DNA from: Ewingella allii
GTDB lineage: Bacteria; Pseudomonadota; Gammaproteobacteria; Enterobacterales; Enterobacteriaceae
Direction: 5' to 3'
Assembly: GCF_044430645.1 (NCBI RefSeq)
Contig: NZ_JAWUDN010000001.1
Coordinates: 992,001 to 1,056,000 of the forward strand
DNA length: 64,000 nucleotides
A model generated the notes under the pieces. That model did no database searches. It was not told the DNA's origin and saw nothing but the letters and a program-made list of their open reading frames with translations. Positions 7,483 to 15,756 of this stretch are shown here, piece after piece; positions within the stretch are counted from its first letter, which is position 1; every line of letters begins with the position of its first letter. A program made the translations under genes and the position numbers.

Positions 7483-9417
7483 TTACGAAGATTTTCTCAC
7501 GCGCAGATACCATTCACACAACAGGCGAACCTGCTTGCGTGTATATCCTTTCTCCATCATTCGGTCGACAAAGTCATCGTGTTTTTTCTGTTCATCGGTC
7601 GACGTTTTGGCATTGAATGAGATAACCGGCAGTAATTCCTCAGTATTCGAGAACATTTTTTTCTCGATAACCGTGCGCAGTTTCTCGTAGCTGGTCCAGT
7701 TCGGATTACGGCCGCTGTTCTGTGCTCTGGCGCGCAACACGAAGTTGACTATCTCGTTACGGAAGTCTTTCGGGTTACTGATCCCGGCTGGTTTTTCGAT
7801 TTTCTCCAGTTCGGCATTCAGTGACTCGCGGTCAAACAGTTGGCCGGTATCCGGGTCGCGATACTCCTGATCTTGGATCCAGAAGTCGGCATAGGTGACA
7901 TAACGGTCGAAAATGTTCTGTCCGTATTCCGAGTAGGACTCAAGGTAAGCCGTCTGTATCTCTTTGCCGATAAACTCAGCGTATTTCGGGATCAAGTAGC
8001 CTTTCAGGTGCTCGAGGTATTTTTCCGCCACGTCCTGCGGGAACTGCTCGCGCTCAATCTGCTGCTCAAGGACATAGAACAGGTGGACAGGGTTAGCGGC
8101 AACTTCCGCGTGGTCGAAGTTAAAGACGCGCGACAGGATTTTAAACGCAAAGCGTGTCGACAGGCCGTTCATCCCTTCATCCACACCGGCGTAGTCACGG
8201 TATTCCTGATAAGACTTGGCTTTCGGGTCGGTATCTTTCAGGCTTTCGCCATCATAGACGCGCATTTTCGAGTAACTGCTCGAGTTTTCAGGTACTTTCA
8301 GGCGAGACAGAATCGAGAAGCGCGCCAGCGTTTCCAGCGTTCCCGGTGCGCAAGGGGCGTGCACCAGCTCACTGTTGCTCAACAGCTTGTCGTAAATCTT
8401 GATCTCTTCGGACACCCGCAGGCAATAAGGTACTTTGACAATATAAACGCGGTCGAGGAACGCCTCATTGTTCTTATTGTTGCGGAATGTCACCCATTCT
8501 GACTCGTTGGAGTGAGCCAAAATGATGCCGTTGAACGGCAGGGCGGAGATGCCTTCGGTGCCGTTATAGTTACCTTCCTGAGTGGCAGTCAGTAACGGGT
8601 GCAGCACTTTGATTGGCGCTTTGAACATCTCGACGAATTCCATCACACCCTGGTTAGCGCGGCACAAAGCGCCGGAATAGCCATAGGCGTCGGGGTCGTT
8701 TTGCGCGTGGTTTTCCAGCTTACGGATGTCCACTTTACCCACCAGCGCGGAGATGTCCTGGTTGTTCTCATCGCCAGGTTCAGTTTTGGCGATAGCAATT
8801 TGTTCGAGAATGGATGGCCAGACTTTGACCACTCTGAATTTGGTGATATCACCGCCGAATTCGTGCAGGCGTTTGGCGGCCCACGGCGACATGATGGTGC
8901 CGAGATAGCGAGTTGGGATGTTGTATTCTTTTTCAAGAATGGTCGCATCTTCTTGCGGATTGAACAGGCACAGCGGGTGATCGTTCACCGGGCTGCGCTC
9001 GCCGTTGGCACTCAGAACGTAGATAGGCACGCGCTGCATCAGCGCTTTCAGCCGTTCTGCGAGGGAGGATTTACCACCACCCACCGGGCCTAATAAATAG
9101 AGGATTTGTTTCTTTTCTTCCAAACCTTGAGCGGCATGTTTTAGGTAGGAAACGATCTGTTCGATAGCTTCTTCCATACCGTAAAACTCTTCGAACGCGG
9201 GGTAACGAGCAACAACCCGGTTGGAGAATAAACGCGACAGGCGTGGTTCTAGCGCGGTGTCTACCATCACTGGTTCACCGATCGCCATCAACAGGCGTTC
9301 CGCGGCATTGACGTAAGCACTTTTGTCTTGCTTCGCAATGGTAAGGAATTCCTGAAGTGTGAACTCTTCGTCCTTGGCAGCTTCATAACGCTGGCGATAA
9401 TGGTCAAATATGTTCAT
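7483..9417 (-). CDS. yeaG: YeaG serine protein kinase (PrkA family)
   Basis: This AAA-type protein kinase has 644 residues, the same length as in E. coli. The Walker A motif GPVGGGKS is at 110-117 in an N-terminal AAA domain, and the C-terminal PrkA domain follows from about residue 420. In E. coli it is induced through RpoS and NtrC and affects adaptation to nitrogen starvation and population heterogeneity. The ATG at 9417 starts the conserved MNIFDHYRQRYE. It is the first gene of a yeaG-yeaH operon. The third gene of some such clusters, a SpoVR-like ycgB, is not in the window. Confidence 0.95.
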   Translation of the reverse strand: MNIFDHYRQRYEAAKDEEFTLQEFLTIAKQDKSAYVNAAERLLMAIGEPVMVDTALEPRLSRLFSNRVVARYPAFEEFYGMEEAIEQIVSYLKHAAQGLEEKKQILYLLGPVGGGKSSLAERLKALMQRVPIYVLSANGERSPVNDHPLCLFNPQEDATILEKEYNIPTRYLGTIMSPWAAKRLHEFGGDITKFRVVKVWPSILEQIAIAKTEPGDENNQDISALVGKVDIRKLENHAQNDPDAYGYSGALCRANQGVMEFVEMFKAPIKVLHPLLTATQEGNYNGTEGISALPFNGIILAHSNESEWVTFRNNKNNEAFLDRVYIVKVPYCLRVSEEIKIYDKLLSNSELVHAPCAPGTLETLARFSILSRLKVPENSSSYSKMRVYDGESLKDTDPKAKSYQEYRDYAGVDEGMNGLSTRFAFKILSRVFNFDHAEVAANPVHLFYVLEQQIEREQFPQDVAEKYLEHLKGYLIPKYAEFIGKEIQTAYLESYSEYGQNIFDRYVTYADFWIQDQEYRDPDTGQLFDRESLNAELEKIEKPAGISNPKDFRNEIVNFVLRARAQNSGRNPNWTSYEKLRTVIEKKMFSNTEELLPVISFNAKTSTDEQKKHDDFVDRMMEKGYTRKQVRLLCEWYLRVRKSS

Positions 9418-9950
9418 ACGTTGCCCGTCCTTCGTTAATTTATCCGCGGCAATTGAAACCGAGACTTCAATGACGTTGGATATAGCACAGGTTAATGAGA
9501 GCGTTGGAAATCAAAAACAGCTCCCGGAAAAAAGCTCTCCATCTCAGTGCAGCAACCCTTATGCCAACTTGCAGAAACCCATTTTTCACACGAACAGATT
9601 TAAATTATTGCGACTGCCGTGAACCAGCGGGTCGGGAAGTGCCTCAGATGAAGTCTTTCATCTATAAATAAGCGTAGTTTGGCATTACAAAAATTTCCTC
9701 TCCTCAGATCCCATTTTTTAAGACATATCAATGACTCACTTCAGGGGTTTCTACTTTGAAGCCTTGTAGGACGTGGGCTGCGCGGGTAATGCCTCGCGTT
9801 TAGTCATTTTTATTTCATACTTTGCATATAAATTATGCGATCGCCTTGGTTTTTCTGCGTAAGTTATTCACGACAACTGTAAATGCTAAGCGAAGCGATT
9901 ATTCTTCGCTTACACTACTGGCGGTTTTTAAATTAAGGGAATTAATAACA
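9418..9950. other. Divergent intergenic region yeaG / mipA
   Basis: About 530 bases, mostly AT-rich, with no supportable gene. The left part should carry the yeaG promoter and the right part the mipA promoter (AT-rich TTTGCATATAAATTATGC near 9822-9840). Reading frames here lack ribosome-binding sites and family resemblance. Confidence 0.5.
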
Positions 9951-10700
9951 ATGAAAATTTCGCATTTCAAAACATTGTCCATCGCAACCGCAGCCGTCCT
10001 GTGTAGCCACGCCGCTGCGGCGGGGACATGGTCGCTGGGTGCATCAGCATTAGTCGACGTAAATCCGTATAAAGGGTATGACACTAAAGTTCTCCCAGTT
10101 CCGATCATCAGTTATGAAGGCGATGATTTTTATTTCCACACGCTGACTGCCGGTTATTACCTGTGGAAAGACGATCAGAACAAATTCAGCCTGACCGCGA
10201 CTTACATTCCGTTCGGCTTTAAGCCTGACGATTCTGATGATTCTCAGATGAAGCGTTTAGATAAACGCCGTGGGACATTGATGGCGGGTCTGGCTTATTC
10301 ACATATCGAAGACTGGGGTACTATCCGTACCACCTTCAACGGTGACGTGCTGGATAACAGTGATGGCATGGTGGCTGACCTGGCTTACCTCTACACCTTC
10401 CACCAGGACAATTGGGCGCTGGTACCGGGTATCGGTGTGCAGTGGAGCAGCAGTAACGAAAACCAATACTACTACGGTATTAACAGCAACGAATCACGCC
10501 GTAGCGGCCTGAGCAGCTACTCGCCGGATGACAGCTTCAGCCCGTATTTAGAGCTGTCTGCCAAGTATGACATCAACAAAGATTGGCAAGCCTTCTTCAT
10601 GGGCCGCTATATCCGTCTGGATAGCGAAGTTAAAGATAGCCCGATGGTGGATAAATCTTACTCCGGGATGTTGTGGACTGGCGTGACTTACAGCTTCTAA
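9951..10700 (+). CDS. mipA: MltA-interacting protein, outer-membrane MipA/OmpV family
   Basis: MipA is an outer-membrane protein that in E. coli helps dock the murein hydrolase MltA to the synthase PBP1B. The first 23 residues form a signal peptide ending HAAAA before GTWSLG. The mature part shows the barrel-like alternation of the MipA/OmpV family and ends in YSF, the C-terminal aromatic expected for BAM-dependent barrel assembly. Length is 249 residues (E. coli 248). The reading frame is open farther upstream, but the ATG at 9951 follows AAGGGA and begins a normal signal sequence. Downstream are two closely related hairpins. The converging neighbour is yeaD, the same order as in E. coli. 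Confidence 0.92.
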   Translation: MKISHFKTLSIATAAVLCSHAAAAGTWSLGASALVDVNPYKGYDTKVLPVPIISYEGDDFYFHTLTAGYYLWKDDQNKFSLTATYIPFGFKPDDSDDSQMKRLDKRRGTLMAGLAYSHIEDWGTIRTTFNGDVLDNSDGMVADLAYLYTFHQDNWALVPGIGVQWSSSNENQYYYGINSNESRRSGLSSYSPDDSFSPYLELSAKYDINKDWQAFFMGRYIRLDSEVKDSPMVDKSYSGMLWTGVTYSF

Positions 10701-10709
10701 AAACAGACT

Positions 10710-10761
10710 CGCCCCAAAATGGGGCGTAGTTTGCTACAAAATGGGGCGATTCGCCCCATTT
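10710..10761 (+). terminator. Tandem hairpins after mipA
   Basis: CGCCCC (10710-10715) pairs with GGGGCG (10721-10726), and AAATGGGGCG (10739-10748) pairs with the CGCCCCATTT ending at 10761. The same AAAATGGGGCG string occurs in both hairpins. T-runs are poor, so termination efficiency is uncertain. Confidence 0.5.
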
Positions 10762-10793
10762 GCACATCTGCAGTGCGACAAAAAGTCAGGGCA

Positions 10794-11660
10794 CTATTTT
10801 TTACTAATAGTTACAGCCAGTTTGGCTGGTTTAGACGCGGTGCTCTTCTGCGCCTGCGTGACGCAGCCGGTTTCCACACACACCATGGTCTTGTAGCTGT
10901 CATCCGCCATGTCTTTCATGCTGGTGGACAATTCCACACCCGGGTTCCAGGCAATCACGTCGCTATTGTGGTGATGTTCTACCACCAGCGTGCGGTTGAA
11001 TGCTGAATCCACGATCAGGCTGGTGGCCTGTGGCTGGGTGAAGATGCGGTCAACCTGGCCGTTGAAGGTCAAATCGCCTTGCAGCTCAGATTCTTTCCCG
11101 CCATTCACTTTGTCGATGAAAGGCTGGCCGAGGCCGGTCACTTTTACTTTGTCGATGTCGCCAATGTTGAAGTAGGCGTGCAGGGCGCTGGTGGTTTCAA
11201 AATCACCGGTGGACTCCAGCTCAATGTGACAGGTCTCGCCGAGGGTGAATTTGGCGGTCAGCTGGAACTCGTGTGGCCAGAGTTCGCGGGTTTCTGCGCT
11301 GTCTTTCAACGTCAGAGCCAGCTCGACGCCTTGCTCATTTTCACTATGAGAAGTCAGTTCCCACGCCAAATTGCGCGCAAAGCCGTGCGAAGGTTTACCC
11401 GCCGGGCCGAACCAAGGCCAGCAGATTGGCACGCCGCCGCGAATAGCCACGCCAGGCTTGAACGCGGTTTCTTTGCTCAGCCAGATAATAGGTTCTTCGC
11501 CTTCAGGCTGCCACGCCACCAAATGAGCACCTTGTAAGGTGATGGCTGCGCGTAATTTAGGATGGGTGATAACCAGAACCGGTAATTCATCAATCTGACG
11601 CTGGCTGATTGCCGGCGTGATTTGTTTTAAGACGGGTAGAGTAAAGAGTTTTGCGGTCAT
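10794..11660 (-). CDS. yeaD: D-hexose-6-phosphate mutarotase
   Basis: This cytoplasmic aldose-1-epimerase-like enzyme is predicted to interconvert alpha and beta anomers of glucose-6-phosphate and related hexose-6-phosphates. The 288-residue product (E. coli about 294) carries the conserved block IIWLSKETAFKPGVAIRGGVP and CWPWFGP near residues 57-86, and the catalytic ALHAYFNIGDI segment near 160. The ATG at 11660 has an AAGGA upstream. It lies 76 bases downstream of the gapA stop on the same strand, the arrangement of E. coli gapA-yeaD, and may be read from the gapA transcript. The linkage to glyceraldehyde-3-phosphate dehydrogenase fits a glycolytic role. Confidence 0.93.
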   Translation of the reverse strand: MTAKLFTLPVLKQITPAISQRQIDELPVLVITHPKLRAAITLQGAHLVAWQPEGEEPIIWLSKETAFKPGVAIRGGVPICWPWFGPAGKPSHGFARNLAWELTSHSENEQGVELALTLKDSAETRELWPHEFQLTAKFTLGETCHIELESTGDFETTSALHAYFNIGDIDKVKVTGLGQPFIDKVNGGKESELQGDLTFNGQVDRIFTQPQATSLIVDSAFNRTLVVEHHHNSDVIAWNPGVELSTSMKDMADDSYKTMVCVETGCVTQAQKSTASKPAKLAVTISKK

Positions 11661-11736
11661 GAGTTGAATCCTTGATCGGCAGAAAGCAAAAGGGCGACTT
11701 AGCGTCGCCCTTCAATCATTTCTTCACATCAGCCAA

Positions 11737-12732
11737 TTATTTGGAGATATGAGAAATCAGGTCCAGAACTTTGTTTGAGTAGCCAGTTTCGTTATCGTAC
11801 CAAGAAACCAGTTTCACAAAGTTGTCGTTCAGAGCGATACCTGCTTTAGCATCGAATACTGAAGTCAGTTTTTCGCCGTTGAAATCGGTAGAAACCACTT
11901 CATCTTCGGTGTAGCCCAGAACGCCTTTCAGCTCGCCTTCAGCAGCAGCTTTAATCGCTTCACAAATTTCTTTGTAAGAAGCTGGTTTTTCCAGACGTGC
12001 AGTCAGGTCAACAACAGAAACGTTGGTGGTTGGAACGCGGAACGCCATACCAGTCAGTTTGCCGTTCAGAGCAGGGATAACTTTACCTACAGCTTTAGCT
12101 GCACCGGTAGAAGAAGGGATGATGTTCTGAGATGCGCCGCGGCCGCCGCGCCAGTCTTTGTGAGACGGGCCATCAACGGTTTTCTGAGTAGCGGTAGTTG
12201 CGTGAACAGTGGTCATCAGCGCTTCAACGATACCGAACTTGTCGTTGATAACTTTAGCCAGAGGTGCCAGGCAGTTAGTAGTACAAGAAGCGTTAGAAAC
12301 GATTTCCTGACCTGCGTATTCTTTATGGTTAACGCCCATAACGAACATTGGGGTGTCATCTTTAGATGGACCAGTCAGAACAACTTTCTTAGCGCCAGCT
12401 GCGATGTGTTTACGTGCAGTTTCGTCGGTCAGGAACAGACCGGTTGCTTCAGCAACAACGTCAACGTTAACTTCGTTCCATTTCAGGTTAGCTGGATCAC
12501 GCTCAGCAGTAACACGGATGGTTTTGCCATTTACAACCAGATGACCGTCTTTAACTTCAACGGTACCGTCGAAACGGCCGTGGGTTGAGTCGTACTTCAG
12601 CATGTATGCCATGTAGTCAGCGTCTAACAGATCGTTGATTGCTACGATCTCGATGTCAGAACGTTCTTGAGCAGCACGAAAAACAATGCGACCGATACGG
12701 CCAAAACCGTTGATACCTACTTTGATAGTCAT
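11737..12732 (-). CDS. gapA: Glyceraldehyde-3-phosphate dehydrogenase A
   Basis: GapA is the central glycolytic enzyme: phosphorylating oxidation of glyceraldehyde-3-phosphate to 1,3-bisphosphoglycerate with NAD. The 331-residue protein is nearly identical in layout to E. coli GapA: Rossmann motif GINGFGRIGR at residues 6-15, and the catalytic cysteine in SNASCTTNC near residue 150 with its partner histidine farther on. The ATG at 12732 is chosen because MTIKVGING is the universal enterobacterial start; it is preceded by GTGGA. Codon use is strongly biased toward major codons, as expected for a very highly expressed gene. The 348-base upstream region contains a consensus CRP site. Confidence 0.98.
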   Translation of the reverse strand: MTIKVGINGFGRIGRIVFRAAQERSDIEIVAINDLLDADYMAYMLKYDSTHGRFDGTVEVKDGHLVVNGKTIRVTAERDPANLKWNEVNVDVVAEATGLFLTDETARKHIAAGAKKVVLTGPSKDDTPMFVMGVNHKEYAGQEIVSNASCTTNCLAPLAKVINDKFGIVEALMTTVHATTATQKTVDGPSHKDWRGGRGASQNIIPSSTGAAKAVGKVIPALNGKLTGMAFRVPTTNVSVVDLTARLEKPASYKEICEAIKAAAEGELKGVLGYTEDEVVSTDFNGEKLTSVFDAKAGIALNDNFVKLVSWYDNETGYSNKVLDLISHISK

Positions 12733-12940
12733 ATATTCCACCAGCTATTATTTAGTGAATAAAAGGTTGGTTGTAAAATTACAAAAACCTTCCTAAGCGT
12801 CAAGCGGAATCGTGTCAATACTTGCTGTAAGTCAAAGCTCAGACTCACTTTTGCTCGGATATTGCACATTCCGTTTTCTAATCGGCTAGAAAAGACATGG
12901 GGGCCATTTCGCCGAATATAAAGTGCATCAAGTACAAATA

Positions 12941-12956
12941 TGTGATCTGCATCACA
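12941..12956. promoter_or_regulatory. CRP-cAMP binding site between gapA and msrB
   Basis: TGTGA-TCTGCA-TCACA is a perfect CRP half-site pair with N6 spacing and AT-rich flanks (AAATA on the left). It lies 209 bases upstream of gapA and about 125 bases upstream of msrB. gapA is the more likely target, since CRP acts on gapA in E. coli. The rest of the 348-base divergent region holds no gene. Confidence 0.75.
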
Positions 12957-13080
12957 TTGCCCTTTGGCTCAACGCCGATGGCATACAGTTTAAGCCAAAA
13001 CGTGCAGACTCGTTGTTAATTTATTGTTATAATAAGCTGTTATTTTAGTTGATTTTCCTATCTGGCAGAGAATGACAACC

Positions 13081-13494
13081 ATGGCCAATGAATCCAAAGA
13101 TCCATCTTCTTCAGTACAACTCACTGAAATCCAGCATTATGTGACGCAAGAGCGCGGTACCGAACGCCCGTATACCGGTAAATTACTGCACAATAAACGT
13201 GATGGGATCTATCACTGTCTGGTGTGCAATTCGCCGCTTTTCTACTCCGATACCAAATATGACTCCGGCTGCGGCTGGCCGAGTTTCTATCAGCCAGTGA
13301 CCCACGACGCAATCACGTATCTGACTGATAATTCTCACAATATGGAAAGGGTGGAAATCCGCTGCTCCAACTGTGACGCTCATTTGGGGCACGTTTTCCC
13401 AGACGGCCCAGAGCCAACCGGTGACCGTTACTGTGTAAACTCGGCCTCGATGAGCTTTATCGATGGTGAAAACGGCGACAAAACAGCGGGCTAA
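13081..13494 (+). CDS. msrB: Peptide methionine-R-sulfoxide reductase
   Basis: MsrB repairs oxidised proteins by reducing the R epimer of methionine sulfoxide with thioredoxin. The 137-residue product has the zinc cysteines C46, C49 (CLVC) and C95, C98 (CSNC), the GCGWPSF motif at 63-69, and the catalytic cysteine C118 in RYCVNSAS. The ATG at 13081 (MANESK) matches E. coli MsrB length and start; an in-frame ATG three codons upstream at 13072 is possible. It is divergent from gapA and followed by yeaC, as in E. coli. Confidence 0.95.
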   Translation: MANESKDPSSSVQLTEIQHYVTQERGTERPYTGKLLHNKRDGIYHCLVCNSPLFYSDTKYDSGCGWPSFYQPVTHDAITYLTDNSHNMERVEIRCSNCDAHLGHVFPDGPEPTGDRYCVNSASMSFIDGENGDKTAG

Positions 13495-13602
13495 ATGATG
13501 GGATAAACACCCGTTAAAGCTGGGGTGTAATTTAAACGACAAAATCGATTCAGCCATTATTCACCACCCGATGAATAATTAGCCAAGACGAGAGAGCGGT
13601 TG

Positions 13603-13875
13603 ATGGAAATTAATGATTTGGTCGGCGTGATGACGCCGGAGATTTACCAGCGACTGGCGCAAGCCGTGGAATTGGGGAAGTGGCCGGACGGCGTGAAGCT
13701 GACGCCGGAGCAGAAAGAGAACAGTCTGCAAATGGTGATGCTCTATCAGGCCCGCCACAACACCGATGCCCAGCACATGAGCATTGGCACTGACGGCCAA
13801 ATCGTCACCAAGAGCAAGCAGGAACTGAAGCAGCAGTTTGCTCAGGAAGCCTTAATCCGCATCAAACCGGAATAA
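13603..13875 (+). CDS. yeaC: YeaC, DUF1315 protein of unknown function
   Basis: This small cytoplasmic protein of 90 residues is the same length as E. coli YeaC. It contains the family core TPEIYQRLAQAVELGKWPDG and LTPEQKENSLQMVMLYQARHN. No enzymatic motif is visible and its function is unknown. The ATG at 13603 is chosen over a preceding TTG. It lies 108 bases after msrB and ends at a bidirectional terminator shared with pncA. Confidence 0.9.
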   Translation: MEINDLVGVMTPEIYQRLAQAVELGKWPDGVKLTPEQKENSLQMVMLYQARHNTDAQHMSIGTDGQIVTKSKQELKQQFAQEALIRIKPE

Positions 13876-13900
13876 GCGCGCAGCACTATGAGCAATAAGA

Positions 13901-13922
13901 AAAGGGCGCTAATGCGCCCTTT
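13901..13922. terminator. Bidirectional terminator yeaC / pncA
   Basis: AAAGGGCGC (13901-13909) pairs with GCGCCCTTT (13914-13922) around a TAAT loop, between converging genes. Confidence 0.85.
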
Positions 13923-13945
13923 GTCATATCTGGTGGTCAGAGGTA

Positions 13946-14572
13946 TTAGCTCAGATCAGCCAGGGTAATAAGCTCAGCCCCGGCCTGCTGCATCTCATGA
14001 ATCGCCTGCTGGCTGTCCTGCGGGTTGAGATTCACGCCTCGGCAGCCTTCGACCAGCAACTCAACCTTATACCCCAGTTCTAGCGCGTCCAGCACGGTAA
14101 ACTTGACGCAGTAATCCGTCGCCAGCCCCATGACAATCAGGCGCTGCACCTGCTTTTCTTGCAACCATTGGTGTAATCCGGTGGCGGCGCGATGAGCATT
14201 ATCGAAAAACGCGCTATAGCTATCGATAGCGACGTTTTGACCTTTGCGCACCACGTGATCGAATTGCTGGCTATCAAGCTGCGGGTGGAATTCCGCGCCG
14301 CGCTGGTCCTGGACGCAGTGTACCGGCCACCACACCTGCGGCAGGCCGTCGAGTTCACCCAGCGTCCACGGCTCTTCATTGGCGTTTACGGCAAAGCTGC
14401 CGTGGGCCTGCGGGTGCCAGTCCTGCGACGCCACCACGGCAATGCCCTGTGACTTACAGGTCTCAATAGCCTGATTCGCCACGCTAATCGTGGCATCGCC
14501 TTCCTGCACCGCCAGCGCGCCGCCGGGGCAGAAATCATTTTGCAGGTCGATCAACAATAATGCGGTTTTCAT
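13946..14572 (-). CDS. pncA: Nicotinamidase
   Basis: PncA hydrolyses nicotinamide to nicotinate and ammonia in the NAD salvage cycle; it also activates pyrazinamide. The 208-residue protein has the catalytic triad D9 (LLIDLQNDF), K110 (VRKGQN) and C155 (GLATDYCVKFT), and the metal ligands D51, H53 (SQDWHP) and H85. The start codon lies 12 bases after the ansA stop, so the two genes form the ansA-pncA operon known in E. coli. Ammonia released here and by AnsA connects both genes to nitrogen metabolism. Confidence 0.95.
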   Translation of the reverse strand: MKTALLLIDLQNDFCPGGALAVQEGDATISVANQAIETCKSQGIAVVASQDWHPQAHGSFAVNANEEPWTLGELDGLPQVWWPVHCVQDQRGAEFHPQLDSQQFDHVVRKGQNVAIDSYSAFFDNAHRAATGLHQWLQEKQVQRLIVMGLATDYCVKFTVLDALELGYKVELLVEGCRGVNLNPQDSQQAIHEMQQAGAELITLADLS

Positions 14573-14584
14573 CGGGCACTCCTG

Positions 14585-15595
14585 TTATTCGGTCAGCTCA
14601 CCGCGCAGGTTTTGCTGCATCAAGACACGGATTTCCTCAGCCGACAGCGGCTGGCTCAGCAGGTAATGCAGTTTGGTCAGCGTGGCTTCCACGGTCATAT
14701 CAAAGCCGCTGATCACGCCGGAGTGCGCCAGCGCGTTGCCGGTGGCATAGCCACCCATATCCACACGGCCGGAGATACACTGGGTGAGGTTAACCACCAC
14801 GATGCCGCGCTCGGAGGCGTCTTTCAGCACTTTCAGCAGGTCGCCTTTCTGCGGCGCATTACCCACGCCATAGGAGCGCAGGATCAAGGCCTTAACCGGC
14901 TGCATCAGGAAGTTTTCTACCACTTCGGCAGAGATCCCCGGATAAATCGTCACCACGCCAATCGGCTGTGGTGTGATGTCATGCACCTTCAGCGGGCCAG
15001 TGGCGGGCGGGATAGAAGGCGTAGACAGACGGCGAATGTGGATCCCGGCCTCCAGCAGCGGCGCAAGATTTGGCGACGCAAAGGCGTCGAAGCCGTCGGC
15101 ATGGGCCTTGGTGCTGCGGTTGCCGCGATAGAGGCGATTGTTGAAGAACAGCGAGACTTCGTTCACCGGATGGTTCGCTGCGATATACAGCGAATTCAGC
15201 AGGTTAATTTGGCCGTCAGAGCGCAGAGCCTCTAGCGGAATTTGTGACCCTGTCACAATGACCGGCTTGCCGAGGTTCTCCAGCATAAAGGAGAGCGCCG
15301 AGGCGGTGAACGCCATGGTATCCGTGCCGTGCAGGATAACGAACCCGTCGTACTCATCGTAATGGGCCAGAATATCGTCGGCGATGTGCTGCCAGTCTTC
15401 CGGCGTCATGTCGGAGGAGTCCATCAGCGGCGCGTATTCTTGAATAGTGAACTCAGGCATCTCCGGGCGGTGGAACTCAGGCATCAGCGCCAGTTGGCGC
15501 TGCAGGTGGCCGGAGACCGGGATATAGCCGTTTTCAGAGCGTTGCATACCGATGGTACCGCCGGTGTAGGCGACATAAATTGATTTTTTGGTCAT
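14585..15595 (-). CDS. ansA: Cytoplasmic L-asparaginase I
   Basis: AnsA hydrolyses L-asparagine to aspartate and ammonia. It is the low-affinity cytoplasmic enzyme; no signal peptide is present, unlike the periplasmic AnsB. The two catalytic threonine motifs of the family are YTGGTIGM (T14, residues 10-17) and HGTDTM (T91, D92). Length is 336 residues (E. coli 338). It is the first gene of the ansA-pncA unit. About 160 bases separate it from sppA, whose terminator lies between them. Confidence 0.95.
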   Translation of the reverse strand: MTKKSIYVAYTGGTIGMQRSENGYIPVSGHLQRQLALMPEFHRPEMPEFTIQEYAPLMDSSDMTPEDWQHIADDILAHYDEYDGFVILHGTDTMAFTASALSFMLENLGKPVIVTGSQIPLEALRSDGQINLLNSLYIAANHPVNEVSLFFNNRLYRGNRSTKAHADGFDAFASPNLAPLLEAGIHIRRLSTPSIPPATGPLKVHDITPQPIGVVTIYPGISAEVVENFLMQPVKALILRSYGVGNAPQKGDLLKVLKDASERGIVVVNLTQCISGRVDMGGYATGNALAHSGVISGFDMTVEATLTKLHYLLSQPLSAEEIRVLMQQNLRGELTE

Positions 15596-15701
15596 GACAG
15601 GATTCTTTGTTTTTTTAGAAAGATTGCTTTCGGAATATAGAGCTTTTCAGAAATACAAACTGCGATGGCTGGAAGTATAAGGGCAACAAGGTGTTTGTCT
15701 C

Positions 15702-15738
15702 AAAAATAAAAAAGCCCGGCGGTTAAGCACGGGCTTTT
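15702..15738 (-). terminator. Terminator of sppA
   Basis: On the minus strand AAAAGCCCG pairs with CGGGCTTTT (15710-15718 with 15730-15738) and continues into a T-rich tract, visible as AAAAATAAAAAA on the plus strand, 20 bases beyond the sppA stop. Confidence 0.88.
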
Positions 15739-15756
15739 GGCAGGGCGAGGAGAAAC

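Noticed and set aside
9410..9622. 70-codon plus-strand frame starting inside the yeaG start region
   Set aside because: Poor composition, no ribosome-binding site and overlap with the yeaG promoter.
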